Source of the DNA: Allokutzneria sp. NRRL B-24872 | GTDB lineage: Bacteria; Actinomycetota; Actinomycetes; Mycobacteriales; Pseudonocardiaceae | Assembly: GCF_002155965.1 (NCBI RefSeq) | Contig: NZ_MUMH01000050.1 | Location: forward strand, 1 to 40,737 | DNA: 40,737 nt | Direction of reading: 5' to 3' | In this document: one piece after another, positions 1-8,071 of the stretch | How positions within the stretch are numbered: position 1 is the first letter of the stretch | How the letters are laid out: each line of letters starts with the position of its first letter | The notes under the pieces: model-generated | Databases searched by the model: none | What the model saw: the letters and a program-made list of their open reading frames with translations, nothing else | What the model was told of the DNA's origin: nothing | Position numbers and translations under genes: made by a program

Positions 1-121
1 CGGTCGGGGACGGCTGGACTTCCAGCGTGCGCAGGTTACAGCGGTGGGTGCGGCTGGGCTTCCAGCCTGCGCCGGCTCCAGCGGTGGGTGCGGCTGGGCT
101 TCCAGCTTGCGCCGGTACCAG
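1..121. repeat. Tandem 40-bp repeat, about three copies
   Basis: Three head-to-tail units lie at 1-41, 42-81 and 82-121. Units 2 and 3 differ at only a few positions and unit 1 is more diverged; a degenerate fourth unit seems to begin at 122. Each unit carries a GGCTGG...CCAGCC type inverted repeat with a four-base loop, so each copy could form a small hairpin. The array touches the window edge and may extend further left. Bases 122-340, between the array and the next gene, show nothing else I can name. Confidence 0.75.
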
Positions 122-340
122 CGTGGGGTCGGCTTGACCTGGGGCCCCTTGCGCGTGCCTTCATTGGCCGGGCGGGCACGGGATGAGTCCCGGCCCACGC
201 GGACGAGCGTATGGCACGCGCACCCCAGGTAAAGTCGACCGTTTCGTGTGCGCCTTGCGTTAGGTGGGGGTTGCGTTTTTCGGCGTTGCGGGCGCCTGGG
301 AATTCACCCCTTAGAGCCATGATCCACTATTTAAACGGCG

Positions 341-352
341 TAGAATAGAGAC
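341..352 (+). promoter_or_regulatory. Possible -10 element of a leaderless transcript
   Basis: TAGAAT at 341-346 lies six bases before the ATG at 353, in an AT-richer stretch (321-350) that stands out from the surrounding GC-rich sequence. The spacing would give a leaderless or nearly leaderless mRNA, common in actinobacteria. No convincing -35 element or Shine-Dalgarno sequence is visible, so this is tentative. Confidence 0.35.
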
Positions 353-1465
353 ATGGACCCTGATGTTGTTCTCAAAACAGCGTTCACGGACATAGGTAAG
401 GCCGTAGCCGACTTTTCCGTGACCCTGCTCGACTACATTTCCGACCTCGATCCACGAGACCGGGAATTCTCCGAGGAGATCCTGATGCGTGAACTGCGCG
501 TATCGAGGGTCAAAGCAGCCAGGCTCATCGACCGAGCCACCGATCTCACCTCCCGCCCAGGAGTGTTGAAGGCGATGGCCGAAGGCCGAGTCGACGAGGG
601 CAAGGCACTCATGATCATCGATCTGCTCCGAGTCCTCTCGGTCGTGCACGCCGCGATCGCCGAGGAAGCGTTGTTGGCGCACGCGGAGAAGAACCCGTAC
701 TCCACCACCCGCCAGTACGCGGTCAGGTTCATCCACCGCTTGGACCCGACCGCAGCCGAGCGTCGGTTTCAGGAGAAGCGCAAGACGCGCCTGGTGGAGA
801 AGATCAACCAGGACGACGGCATGGCCCTGCTCCGGGTCCTCATGACCGCCCACGACGCGGCGATGGTCTATGACCACATCAACCGCATCGCCCGCTCCCT
901 CCCGAAAGACGACCGCACCCTGGATCAGAAACGCTCCGACATCGCCCGGGACTTGTTGCTGGGCAGGGACACTCCGGCCCCGCAGGGCCGGACGATGGTG
1001 TACCTGACGATGCCGATCACCTCAGCCCTCGGTCTCACCCAGGACCCCGCGATCTTGGGCGGCTACGGCCCCATCCCCGCACCCATCGCGAGGGAGATCG
1101 CAGCGGGCGGTGTCTGGAAACGCATCCTCACCGACCCCGTCACCGGAGCGGCTGAAGAGATCAGCAACGTCTACCGGCCCACCGCCAAACAGCGCGAGCT
1201 GATTGCCGCCCGCTATCCGACCTGCATGGCGATCGGCTGCAACCAACCCGCACACCGCTGCGATCTTGATCATTGCCGTCGCTACAACGGCGAGAACACC
1301 ACGATCGACAACCTGAGGCCGAAGTGCCGTCGGCATCACCGGATGAAGACGCACTCCAACTGGACCTGCACCAACCAAGAGGACGGCACCCACACCTGGA
1401 CCACACCGAGCGGCAAGACCGAGGACGTCCACCCCACGCCCATCGCCGAACCGGCGCCGTTCTGA
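353..1465 (+). CDS. DUF222 domain HNH endonuclease family protein
   Basis: The 370-residue protein has the layout of the actinobacterial 13E12/DUF222 family: a long alpha-helical N-terminal domain (about residues 20-250) and a C-terminal HNH nuclease motif. The motif is visible near residues 295-335 as a CMAIGCNQPAHRCDLDHC segment followed by NLRPKCRRHH, giving Cys pairs for zinc and the D-H...N...H metal site. These proteins are present in many copies in actinobacterial genomes and are often near mobile DNA; their biological role is not settled. The ATG at 353 follows a possible -10 box directly. The gene converges on the broken DUF1877-like gene with an 11-base gap. Confidence 0.85.
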   Translation: MDPDVVLKTAFTDIGKAVADFSVTLLDYISDLDPRDREFSEEILMRELRVSRVKAARLIDRATDLTSRPGVLKAMAEGRVDEGKALMIIDLLRVLSVVHAAIAEEALLAHAEKNPYSTTRQYAVRFIHRLDPTAAERRFQEKRKTRLVEKINQDDGMALLRVLMTAHDAAMVYDHINRIARSLPKDDRTLDQKRSDIARDLLLGRDTPAPQGRTMVYLTMPITSALGLTQDPAILGGYGPIPAPIAREIAAGGVWKRILTDPVTGAAEEISNVYRPTAKQRELIAARYPTCMAIGCNQPAHRCDLDHCRRYNGENTTIDNLRPKCRRHHRMKTHSNWTCTNQEDGTHTWTTPSGKTEDVHPTPIAEPAPF

Positions 1466-1476
1466 CGAGCGGACCG

Positions 1477-2054
1477 TCAGTCGCGCACGACGAACACGCA
1501 CTCGTTCCGCTCGGCGGCGCTTCGGTACAGCCAGGCGTACTGCGCCAGCAGGTCGACGAGCATGTCGAGGTCCCACGGCGCCTTGTACACGTGACCGGCG
1601 ATCATCGCCTCGACGTCGAACACCTCCCGAGCCGAAGAGATCATGCGCTCGATGTGGGTGGCGACAGCGGCCGCTCGCTCCGGGCGGACGAACCTGAGCG
1701 GAACTCCTTGGGTGGCCGTGGCACCGGAAGAGAACGTTGTGGCGCCGAGTACCGCGACATGGCCCAGATCGTCCGGAACCGGCTCCTTGCCCTCCCTCCG
1801 CTCGCGGAGAGCAGCCAGAGAACGGCGTCCCACGCCTGCGTGCTGAACGTCCTGTCCAGGATGCCGGGGTGCCCGCGCATCACCTGGCGAACGGCCGGGC
1901 CGAGCGCTCGCCAGGTGATGTCTTCCTGCTCCTGCGCGTCAACAGCAGCGAACCTGCCGAAGAACTGCAACGCCTCGGCGAAGTCGCGGTCGACCATCGC
2001 GCGCGCCAACAAGGGCTCGTACGGGATCGCTCGGTACTCGGCGCTGAGACTCAC
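1477..2054 (-). pseudogene. DUF1877 (YfbM-like) gene broken by a frameshift
   Basis: Two reading frames together make one DUF1877-like protein of about 190 residues. The first runs from the GTG at 2054 through an STQAWDAVLWLL segment. The second continues from REGKEPVPDD and ends with the family's typical tail (YRSAAERNECVFVV). The switch falls at about 1790-1812, in a G-rich stretch, and needs a single-base indel. Upstream of it only the first frame makes family sense, downstream only the second. It follows asnB on the same strand after 17 bases. Either the gene is a recent pseudogene or the base call is wrong. The function of DUF1877 is unknown. Confidence 0.65.
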
Positions 2055-2071
2055 TCCGAGATGCTAAGCGA

Positions 2072-3850
2072 TCACACGGCGAACGTCGGGCGGTACAGGT
2101 CGACCCAGTGGTAGAGGTCGAGAACGCGCTCCAAGCCCTGCCGAACGGGACCGGAGACGGACGTGGCGCTGACGGCCGAGCGCAGCCAGGCGCGGTCGAT
2201 CAGCGCGAACACGGGATTGTCCTTCTCCGACAACACGTCGGCGGCCTGAGCTTGCAGAGCGGTGACGTACTGGTCGGACTGGACGGAGGGGTAGGGGCTC
2301 TTCACGCGATCCGCCACGGATTGGGGGAGCACGTGGCGAGCCGCCGCGCGGAGGAGGCTCTTCTCGCGGCCGTCGAAGTGCTTGAAAGCCCAAGGGGCGT
2401 TGTAGACGTACTCGACGAGGCGGTGATCGCAGAAGGGGACGCGCACTTCGAGGCCGGTGGCCATGGACATGCGGTCCTTGCGGTCCAACAGCGCCCGCAC
2501 CAAACGGGTCAGGTGCAGGTGGCAGATGACGCGCATCTGCCGCTCGGAAGCCGACTCGTTGTCCAGGAACTCCACCTCCGAGACCGCGGACGCGTACTGG
2601 TCAGCGACGTAGGAGTCGAGATCGAGGTCGAGGTCCTTGCGGAGCACAGCGGTGCGGTCGGTGTTGATGGAGTGCGAGAACGTCAGCCACGGGAACGTGT
2701 GGGTGGCCTTGGTCTGGAACCAGGGGTAGCCGCCGAACAGCTCATCGGCGGACTCGCCGGAGAGCGCGACGGTGGACTCCTGGCGGATTGCCTTGAACAG
2801 CAGGTAGAGCGAAGCGTTGATATCGCCCAAGCCCAACGGGATGTCCCAGGCGCCAACGACGGCGCGGCGCAGCGACGGGTCGGAGAGCGCGGTGGGATCG
2901 AGGACCACGTTGGTGTGCTTGGAACCGACGAAGTCGGCGACCTCGCGGACGAAGCCGGAATCGGAAGTGGTGCGCAGCTCGTCGGGGGTGAACTCACCGG
3001 TGAAGTCCACGGAGAACGTGCGCAGGTCGGGGATCGCCTTGGCGGCGAGGCCGGTGATGGCGCTGGAGTCGAGGCCGCCGGACAGGAGAACGCACTGGGG
3101 CACATCGGCGACGAGTTGGCGGGCCACGGTGTCGGTGAGAAGATCGCGGACGGTCTCGATCGTGGTGTGGCGATCATCGGTGTGCTCAGCGGTGTCCAGC
3201 GACCAGTACCTGTGGGAACGGAGTCCCGAACGGGTCAACGTGAGCACAGTCCCAGGTGGGACTTCGTTCATGTCCTTCCACAGGGACCAGCCGGGTGCCT
3301 TGGTCTGGCCGAACAGCTCTTGGAGGCAGGAGCGGTCGATCACCCGCGAAGCCAGCGGGTTGGCGAGGATGGACTTCGGCTCGGAGCCGAACAGCAGGCC
3401 GTCCGAAGTGCGCTGGTAGTACAGGGGTTTGACGCCGAGGCGGTCGCGGACGAGCACGAGCTTCTGCTCCCGCGAATCCCACAGGGCGAAGGCGAACATG
3501 CCGTTCAGCCGCTCCGCGACGGCCGCGCCCCAACGGAGGTAGCCGCGCAGGACGACCTCGGTGTCGCTGCGCGTCCGGAAGTTCTGCGAACCCAGTTCCT
3601 CGCGGAGCTCGGTGAAGTTGTAGACCTCGCCGCTGTAGACGAGTGTGACGCCGTCGGCCTCCATGGGCTGGGCGCCGCCGTCCAGGTCGATCACGGCGAG
3701 GCGGCGGTGCCCGAGCGCGACCTGCGGGCGCAGCCAGGTTCCCGCCGCGTCAGGACCTCGTTGCGACAGGGTGTCGGTCATCGCGGCGAGCACGTCGGCG
3801 TGCTGGGTGAGATCGGTGTCGTAGGCGGCCCAACCGGTGATGCCACACAT
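2072..3850 (-). CDS. asnB: Asparagine synthetase-like glutamine amidotransferase
   Basis: The 592-residue protein begins MCGITGW, so Cys2 is the N-terminal nucleophile of a class II glutaminase domain (about 1-200, with RGPDAAGTW and LGHRRLAVIDL motifs). The C-terminal synthetase domain has the ATP-pyrophosphatase loop SGGLDSSA near residue 258 and SGESADELFGGY. All key motifs of glutamine-hydrolysing AsnB are present. It is last in the leftward operon, nine bases after the P450 stop, which argues for a role with the metallophore rather than in general asparagine supply. Plausible jobs are amidating a carboxylate of the product or an intermediate; this is inference. A simple asparagine synthetase caught in the operon cannot be excluded. 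Confidence 0.9.
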   Translation of the reverse strand: MCGITGWAAYDTDLTQHADVLAAMTDTLSQRGPDAAGTWLRPQVALGHRRLAVIDLDGGAQPMEADGVTLVYSGEVYNFTELREELGSQNFRTRSDTEVVLRGYLRWGAAVAERLNGMFAFALWDSREQKLVLVRDRLGVKPLYYQRTSDGLLFGSEPKSILANPLASRVIDRSCLQELFGQTKAPGWSLWKDMNEVPPGTVLTLTRSGLRSHRYWSLDTAEHTDDRHTTIETVRDLLTDTVARQLVADVPQCVLLSGGLDSSAITGLAAKAIPDLRTFSVDFTGEFTPDELRTTSDSGFVREVADFVGSKHTNVVLDPTALSDPSLRRAVVGAWDIPLGLGDINASLYLLFKAIRQESTVALSGESADELFGGYPWFQTKATHTFPWLTFSHSINTDRTAVLRKDLDLDLDSYVADQYASAVSEVEFLDNESASERQMRVICHLHLTRLVRALLDRKDRMSMATGLEVRVPFCDHRLVEYVYNAPWAFKHFDGREKSLLRAAARHVLPQSVADRVKSPYPSVQSDQYVTALQAQAADVLSEKDNPVFALIDRAWLRSAVSATSVSGPVRQGLERVLDLYHWVDLYRPTFAV

Positions 3851-3859
3851 CGTTGGTCC

Positions 3860-5071
3860 CTAGGGGTGGAGGCGGACGGGGAGGGCTTCGAGACCGTGCA
3901 TCTGCGTGCTCTTGCGCCAGCGCAGCTCGGAAGCGTCGACGGCCAGCTCGATGCGCGAGAACCGGGCCAGCAGGTGACCGATCGCGATTTCGCCTTCGAG
4001 GCGGCCGAGCGGCGCCCCGACGCAGTAGTGGATGCCGTGGCCGAAGCCGAGGTGCGCGCCGGTCGGCCGGGTGATGTCGAGCTTGTCGGGCTCAGGGAAC
4101 CTTGTGGCGTCACGGTTTCCGGCCAGCAGCGACACCATGACGAACTCGCCCTCGGGGATCTCCACCTCGCCGACGCGCACCGGGGCAGTGGTGTAGCGCG
4201 GAGACGCCATGTTGTTCGGCGTCTCGTAGCGCAGGAACTCCTCGATGGCGTTGGGCAGCAGCCCGGGGTCCGCGCGCAGCGCCGCGAGCTGCGATGGGTG
4301 TTGCAGCAGCCCGAGAACACCGTTGCCGATCAGGTTCACGGTCGTCTCGTAGCCGCCGATGAGCAGGATGAACGTCATCGCGATCAGCTCGGGGACCGAC
4401 AGCTGGTCACCGCCCTCCGACGCGTGCACCAGCGCGGAGAGCAGGTCGTCGGTCGGCGTCGCCCGCTTCTGCTCGGCCAGGCCGGCGAGGTAGCCCGCCA
4501 TCGCACCGGAGGCCGCGCCGATCTGCTCCGGCGGCGCGGTCGAGACCATCGCGTTGGACCAGCCGCTGAACTGCTCCTGGTCCTCGGCGGGAATGCCCAT
4601 CAGCTCGCAGATCACCATGATCGGCAGCGGCAGCGCGAACGCCTTGATCAGGTCCACGGTGTCCACAGTGGACATGTCGGAGAGCAGCTGGTCGGTGATC
4701 TCCTCGATGCGCGGGCGGAGCCGGGCGATCGTGCGCGTGGTGAACGCCTTGTTGACCAGCTTGCGCAGCCGCGTGTGATCCGGCGGGTCCACGTTGAGCA
4801 TGTGCGCGGCCAGCGAGCGGGAGAACTCGATCTTCTTGCCCTCGGCCAGCAACCGTTGGTGCTCGAGGCGGTCGTAGACGCCGTCGCTGCTGAGCCGCGG
4901 ATCGGTGAGCAGCGACCGCGCCTCGGCGTGCCCGGTGACCAGCCACACCCGCATCCCGTCGGGCATCAGCACCGGGCGCGCGGGCCCTTCCTGGCGCAGC
5001 CGGTCGGCGAGCTCGTGCGGGTTCTGCAAGTACTCCGGGCCGAGCCGGGGCAGCTCCTCTACGTCCTGCAT
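3860..5071 (-). CDS. Cytochrome P450
   Basis: A 403-residue soluble bacterial P450 of the CYP107-like type. Visible motifs are the I-helix oxygen-binding segment IGGYETT (Tyr where Asp or His is more usual), the K-helix ExxR (EEFLR) and the heme loop FGHGIHYCVG with Cys350 as the thiolate ligand. HMLNVDPPDHTRLR is the typical C-helix region. The ATG at 5071 overlaps the ATPase gene by 13 bases and has a good GGAGGAACG ribosome site. Position in the divergent importer/tailoring operon suggests oxidation of the metallophore or its aryl starter. Electron-transfer partners are not in the window. Confidence 0.92.
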   Translation of the reverse strand: MQDVEELPRLGPEYLQNPHELADRLRQEGPARPVLMPDGMRVWLVTGHAEARSLLTDPRLSSDGVYDRLEHQRLLAEGKKIEFSRSLAAHMLNVDPPDHTRLRKLVNKAFTTRTIARLRPRIEEITDQLLSDMSTVDTVDLIKAFALPLPIMVICELMGIPAEDQEQFSGWSNAMVSTAPPEQIGAASGAMAGYLAGLAEQKRATPTDDLLSALVHASEGGDQLSVPELIAMTFILLIGGYETTVNLIGNGVLGLLQHPSQLAALRADPGLLPNAIEEFLRYETPNNMASPRYTTAPVRVGEVEIPEGEFVMVSLLAGNRDATRFPEPDKLDITRPTGAHLGFGHGIHYCVGAPLGRLEGEIAIGHLLARFSRIELAVDASELRWRKSTQMHGLEALPVRLHP

Positions 5072-6402
5072 GGTCGTTCCTCCAGAAGCAGCGCGGGCAG
5101 GTCCTCCGGCCGCGCGAGCACGTCATCGGTGCGCCCGCTGACGGCCACCCGGCCGTCGACGAGCACGAGAATGCGGTCGGAGACCGCGGCGGCAACGTGG
5201 GCGTCGTGGGTGATGAACACGACCGCGAGCCCGTGCCGCTGCCGGAGCTCGCCCAGCAGGCCGAGCACGCCCGCCTGCGTCGAAGCGTCCAGCGCTGAGG
5301 TGATCTCGTCGCAGACGAGGACTTTCGGTCGCGCGGCGAGCGCCCTGGCGAGCGCGACGCGTTGCCGCTGACCGCCGGACAGTTCGCCGGGAAGACGAGA
5401 AGCGAACTCGGCGGGGAGCCCGACCGCGTCGAGCAGGCGGTCCACCTCCGCGTCGTACGGCTTCCGCATCCCCCGGATCTTGCGCAGCGGCCGCACCAGT
5501 GCGGTGCGGACGTCTTGACGGGGGTGCAGCGACTCCGCCGGATTCTGCGGAACCAGCTGGACGTCCGAGCCCGACACCGACCCGTCGCTGGGCTTGTGCA
5601 GGCCGACCAGGCACCGCGCGAGCGTGCTCTTGCCGACGCCGGAGGCACCGAGTACCGCGAGGCACTCACCCTCACGAACGTCGAGGTCGACGTCCTCGAG
5701 CACGCGGTTCGAGCCGTGGCCCGCGTGCAAGCCGTTGACTTGCAGAGCAACCTGACCATCCGAAGCGGACGGTGTGCGCGGAACCTCGGTTCGGGTCGGC
5801 GTTGAACCGTCCACTGTGAACACGCGGTCGACGAGACTGTCCACAGTGTCCAGATCGTGGCTGATCCACAACAGGGCGACACCGCTGTCACGGAGCCGCT
5901 TCAGCTCCTCCAGCACTTCTGCCTTGGCCAGCACGTCGAGCGCGGTGGTCGGCTCGTCCAGCACCAACAGCCGTGGTTCGCGCGCGAGGGCGATGGCGAG
6001 CGCGACGCGCTGTTGCTGGCCACCGGAGAGCTGGTGCGGGTAGCGGCCGACGAGCGTGGAAGGAAGCCCGACGCGCGCGAGCGGCAGGTCGGCGCCGACC
6101 TTCGCGTACGGGTTGAGCAGCAGGCCCGGGTCCTGGCCGAGGTAGCCGACGACACCGCCGCGCACTCCGGGATGTGGGGTGGGAAGCATCGCGTGGCCGT
6201 CCACATAGGACTGACCGCCGACGTGCCGCACTCCGGGGCGCAGGTGACCGAGCACCGCGAGGGCCAGGGTGGTCTTGCCGGAGCCCGACGGGCCGAGCAC
6301 TCCGACGGCCTCGCCCGGCGCGATCGTGAGGTTCACGCCGTCCAGCAGCAGGCGGTCATCGGCCGCGAGGGACAGATTGTCCAGCTCTACCAGTGGTTTC
6401 AT
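5059..6402 (-). CDS. Dpp/Opp-type ABC importer ATPase, two fused nucleotide-binding domains
   Basis: The 447-residue protein contains two complete ABC ATPase domains. The first has Walker A GPSGSGKT, signature LSGGQQQR and Walker B LLVLDEPTTALD. The second has GASGVGKS, LSGGQRQR and VLVCDEITSALD. This is the DppD-DppF or NikD-NikE pair fused into one chain, powering the two permeases encoded just upstream. I placed the start at the ATG at 6402 (MKPLVELD), which overlaps the permease stop as ATGA; the open frame extends upstream, but that part overlaps the permease and lacks family similarity. With the lipoprotein gene it makes a complete importer, probably for the metal-loaded product. Confidence 0.9.
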   Translation of the reverse strand: MKPLVELDNLSLAADDRLLLDGVNLTIAPGEAVGVLGPSGSGKTTLALAVLGHLRPGVRHVGGQSYVDGHAMLPTPHPGVRGGVVGYLGQDPGLLLNPYAKVGADLPLARVGLPSTLVGRYPHQLSGGQQQRVALAIALAREPRLLVLDEPTTALDVLAKAEVLEELKRLRDSGVALLWISHDLDTVDSLVDRVFTVDGSTPTRTEVPRTPSASDGQVALQVNGLHAGHGSNRVLEDVDLDVREGECLAVLGASGVGKSTLARCLVGLHKPSDGSVSGSDVQLVPQNPAESLHPRQDVRTALVRPLRKIRGMRKPYDAEVDRLLDAVGLPAEFASRLPGELSGGQRQRVALARALAARPKVLVCDEITSALDASTQAGVLGLLGELRQRHGLAVVFITHDAHVAAAVSDRILVLVDGRVAVSGRTDDVLARPEDLPALLLEERPCRT

Positions 6403-7160
6403 CCGAGCATCCCCCTGGAGCGCCGCGCCACGCGGTCGGCGAAGAGGTTCGAGCTCACCGCGAGCACCGCCACGCCGAGCACGGGCACGAGCAGCGCCCA
6501 CGGTTGCAAAGCGGCACCGGGCAGCGCCTCCACGATCAACAGACCCCAGTCGGAGTCCGACACGCTCAACCCGAGGAAGCCCGCTGCCGCAACAAGATGG
6601 ACCGACGTGACGAACCGCATCCCGGCGTCAGCCAACACGGTCCCGCCCACGAGAGGCAGGATTTCCCGGCCGAGCAACCACGCCCAGTTCTCCCCGCGCG
6701 CGATCGCGATCTCCACGTGCGCACGCCCGACTACCTGCGCGGCGGCTGCTTGCGTGACCCGCGCCGCGAGCGGAGCGCCGACGACCGCGACGGCGAGAAC
6801 GAGCCCCACCCGGTCGGGCATGGCGGTCAAAGTCAGCAGCAGCACCAGAATCGGCGGCACGGCGGCGATCGCGTCCAACGGCCACATCAACGCCTGCCGC
6901 TTGGTGAGCGCCACGGCCAGGCCGACCGCCGCGCCGAACAGCACTCCGGCCAGCGCGGCGGCGAGGCTGGTCAACACCAACGGCCGACCGCCGTGCAGCA
7001 TGCGCGACAACACGTCGCGGCCGAGGTGGTCGGTCCCGAACGGCAGCGCCCAGGTCGGCCACGAGTACGGCACTCCGACCGGCTTGGTCGGTGAGTTCGC
7101 GGCGAACTCCGGCCCCAAGAGCACGATCAGCGCCGCGATCGCGGCGAACGCGCGCTTCAC
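6399..7160 (-). CDS. Dpp/Opp-type ABC permease, DppC-like
   Basis: The 253-residue membrane protein has five to six predicted hydrophobic segments and the DppC/NikC hallmark FGTDHLGRDVLSR near residues 42-54. The inner-membrane-component signature follows in the second half (around residues 140-185). The GTG start at 7160 overlaps the stop of the preceding permease as GTGA, so the two subunits are translationally coupled. It should pair with the DppB-like permease as the channel of the SBP_bac_5-type importer. Members of this family carry peptides, nickel chelates and opine metallophores (NikABCDE and CntABCDF are known examples). A metallophore cargo here is inferred from context. Confidence 0.88.
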   Translation of the reverse strand: MKRAFAAIAALIVLLGPEFAANSPTKPVGVPYSWPTWALPFGTDHLGRDVLSRMLHGGRPLVLTSLAAALAGVLFGAAVGLAVALTKRQALMWPLDAIAAVPPILVLLLTLTAMPDRVGLVLAVAVVGAPLAARVTQAAAAQVVGRAHVEIAIARGENWAWLLGREILPLVGGTVLADAGMRFVTSVHLVAAAGFLGLSVSDSDWGLLIVEALPGAALQPWALLVPVLGVAVLAVSSNLFADRVARRSRGMLG

Positions 7161-8071
7161 GAGGCGGTCCGAAGGCGCGGGGTGAGCAGGCGGATCGCCA
7201 CATCGGCGAACAGCAGGGCGAGCACCATGGCGCCGCCGAGGATGAGCGTCAGCGCCTGCACGACCGGGAGGTCTCCGGACTGCACCGACACCACCAGCAG
7301 CTCACCGATCCCCGGGTAGCCGAAGACCTTCTCCACCAGCACTCCACCACCGATGAGACTCACCCCGGTCACCAGCCAGACCTGCACGGCGACCGGTAGC
7401 ACCGCCGGGACGACCGCCGTGCGGAACACGGTTCGCGATGGAACCCCGTTCAGCCGCATGAACTCCACGTGCGGCGACCGCAGCGCTGTCGAAGCCGTCG
7501 AGCGGATCACCCTGATGGCATAGGACATGCCGAGCGCGAGCAGGCTCAACACGGGCAGCACCAACGCGGACGGGTACGCGAGCGGACTGGAACCGGCCGG
7601 AATCAACGACACGGCGGGGAACCAGCCGAGCGTGATCGCGAACAGCAGCACCATGCCCACGGCCAGCACGAACTCCGGGATCGACGCCAGCACGAGCGCT
7701 CCGGCCGAGACCGCCCGGCGAGTCGCGGCGAGCAGACCGAGCCCGAGCGACAGCGGGACGAGCAACGCCAGGCTGAGCCCGGCCAGCAGCACGGAGTTCC
7801 CGACGCGGTCGCTCAACATCTCCGACACCGGCTTGCCCGTCGCCGACCGGCCGAGATCTCCCTGGACGAGGCCGCTGACCCATTCGCCGTAGCGCACGAG
7901 CACCGGCCGGTCGAGACCGAGCTGATGCCGTGCGGCCGCAACGCGTTCCGGCGTCGCGGTCGGGCCGAGCCGCGTGGTCACGGGATCACCGGGGAGCAGT
8001 TCGACGCCGACGAAGACCAGGAACGACAACAGCGCGAGCAGGACCGCCCCGGTGGCCAGCCCGCGGATCAC
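7157..8071 (-). CDS. Dpp/Opp-type ABC permease, DppB-like
   Basis: The 304-residue protein begins with a hydrophobic helix (VLLALLSFLVFVGVELLPGD) and shows the DppB/NikB hallmark YGEWVSGLVQGDLGRS, followed by about five more membrane segments. I place the start at the GTG at 8071, overlapping the stop of the lipoprotein gene as GTGA. An open frame continues upstream to 8221, but that part is Arg-rich, hydrophilic and lies entirely within the lipoprotein gene. It is the second gene of the leftward operon and should form the permease dimer with the DppC-like protein. Confidence 0.88.
   Translation of the reverse strand: MIRGLATGAVLLALLSFLVFVGVELLPGDPVTTRLGPTATPERVAAARHQLGLDRPVLVRYGEWVSGLVQGDLGRSATGKPVSEMLSDRVGNSVLLAGLSLALLVPLSLGLGLLAATRRAVSAGALVLASIPEFVLAVGMVLLFAITLGWFPAVSLIPAGSSPLAYPSALVLPVLSLLALGMSYAIRVIRSTASTALRSPHVEFMRLNGVPSRTVFRTAVVPAVLPVAVQVWLVTGVSLIGGGVLVEKVFGYPGIGELLVVSVQSGDLPVVQALTLILGGAMVLALLFADVAIRLLTPRLRTAS

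Noticed and set aside
1-121. CRISPR array
   Set aside because: The units abut each other without unique spacers and no cas genes are present.
2108-5371. Long rightward open frame (over 1000 codons) opposite asnB, P450 and the ATPase
   Set aside because: It runs antisense over three genes with clear motifs and its translation has no family pattern; long antisense frames are expected at this GC content.
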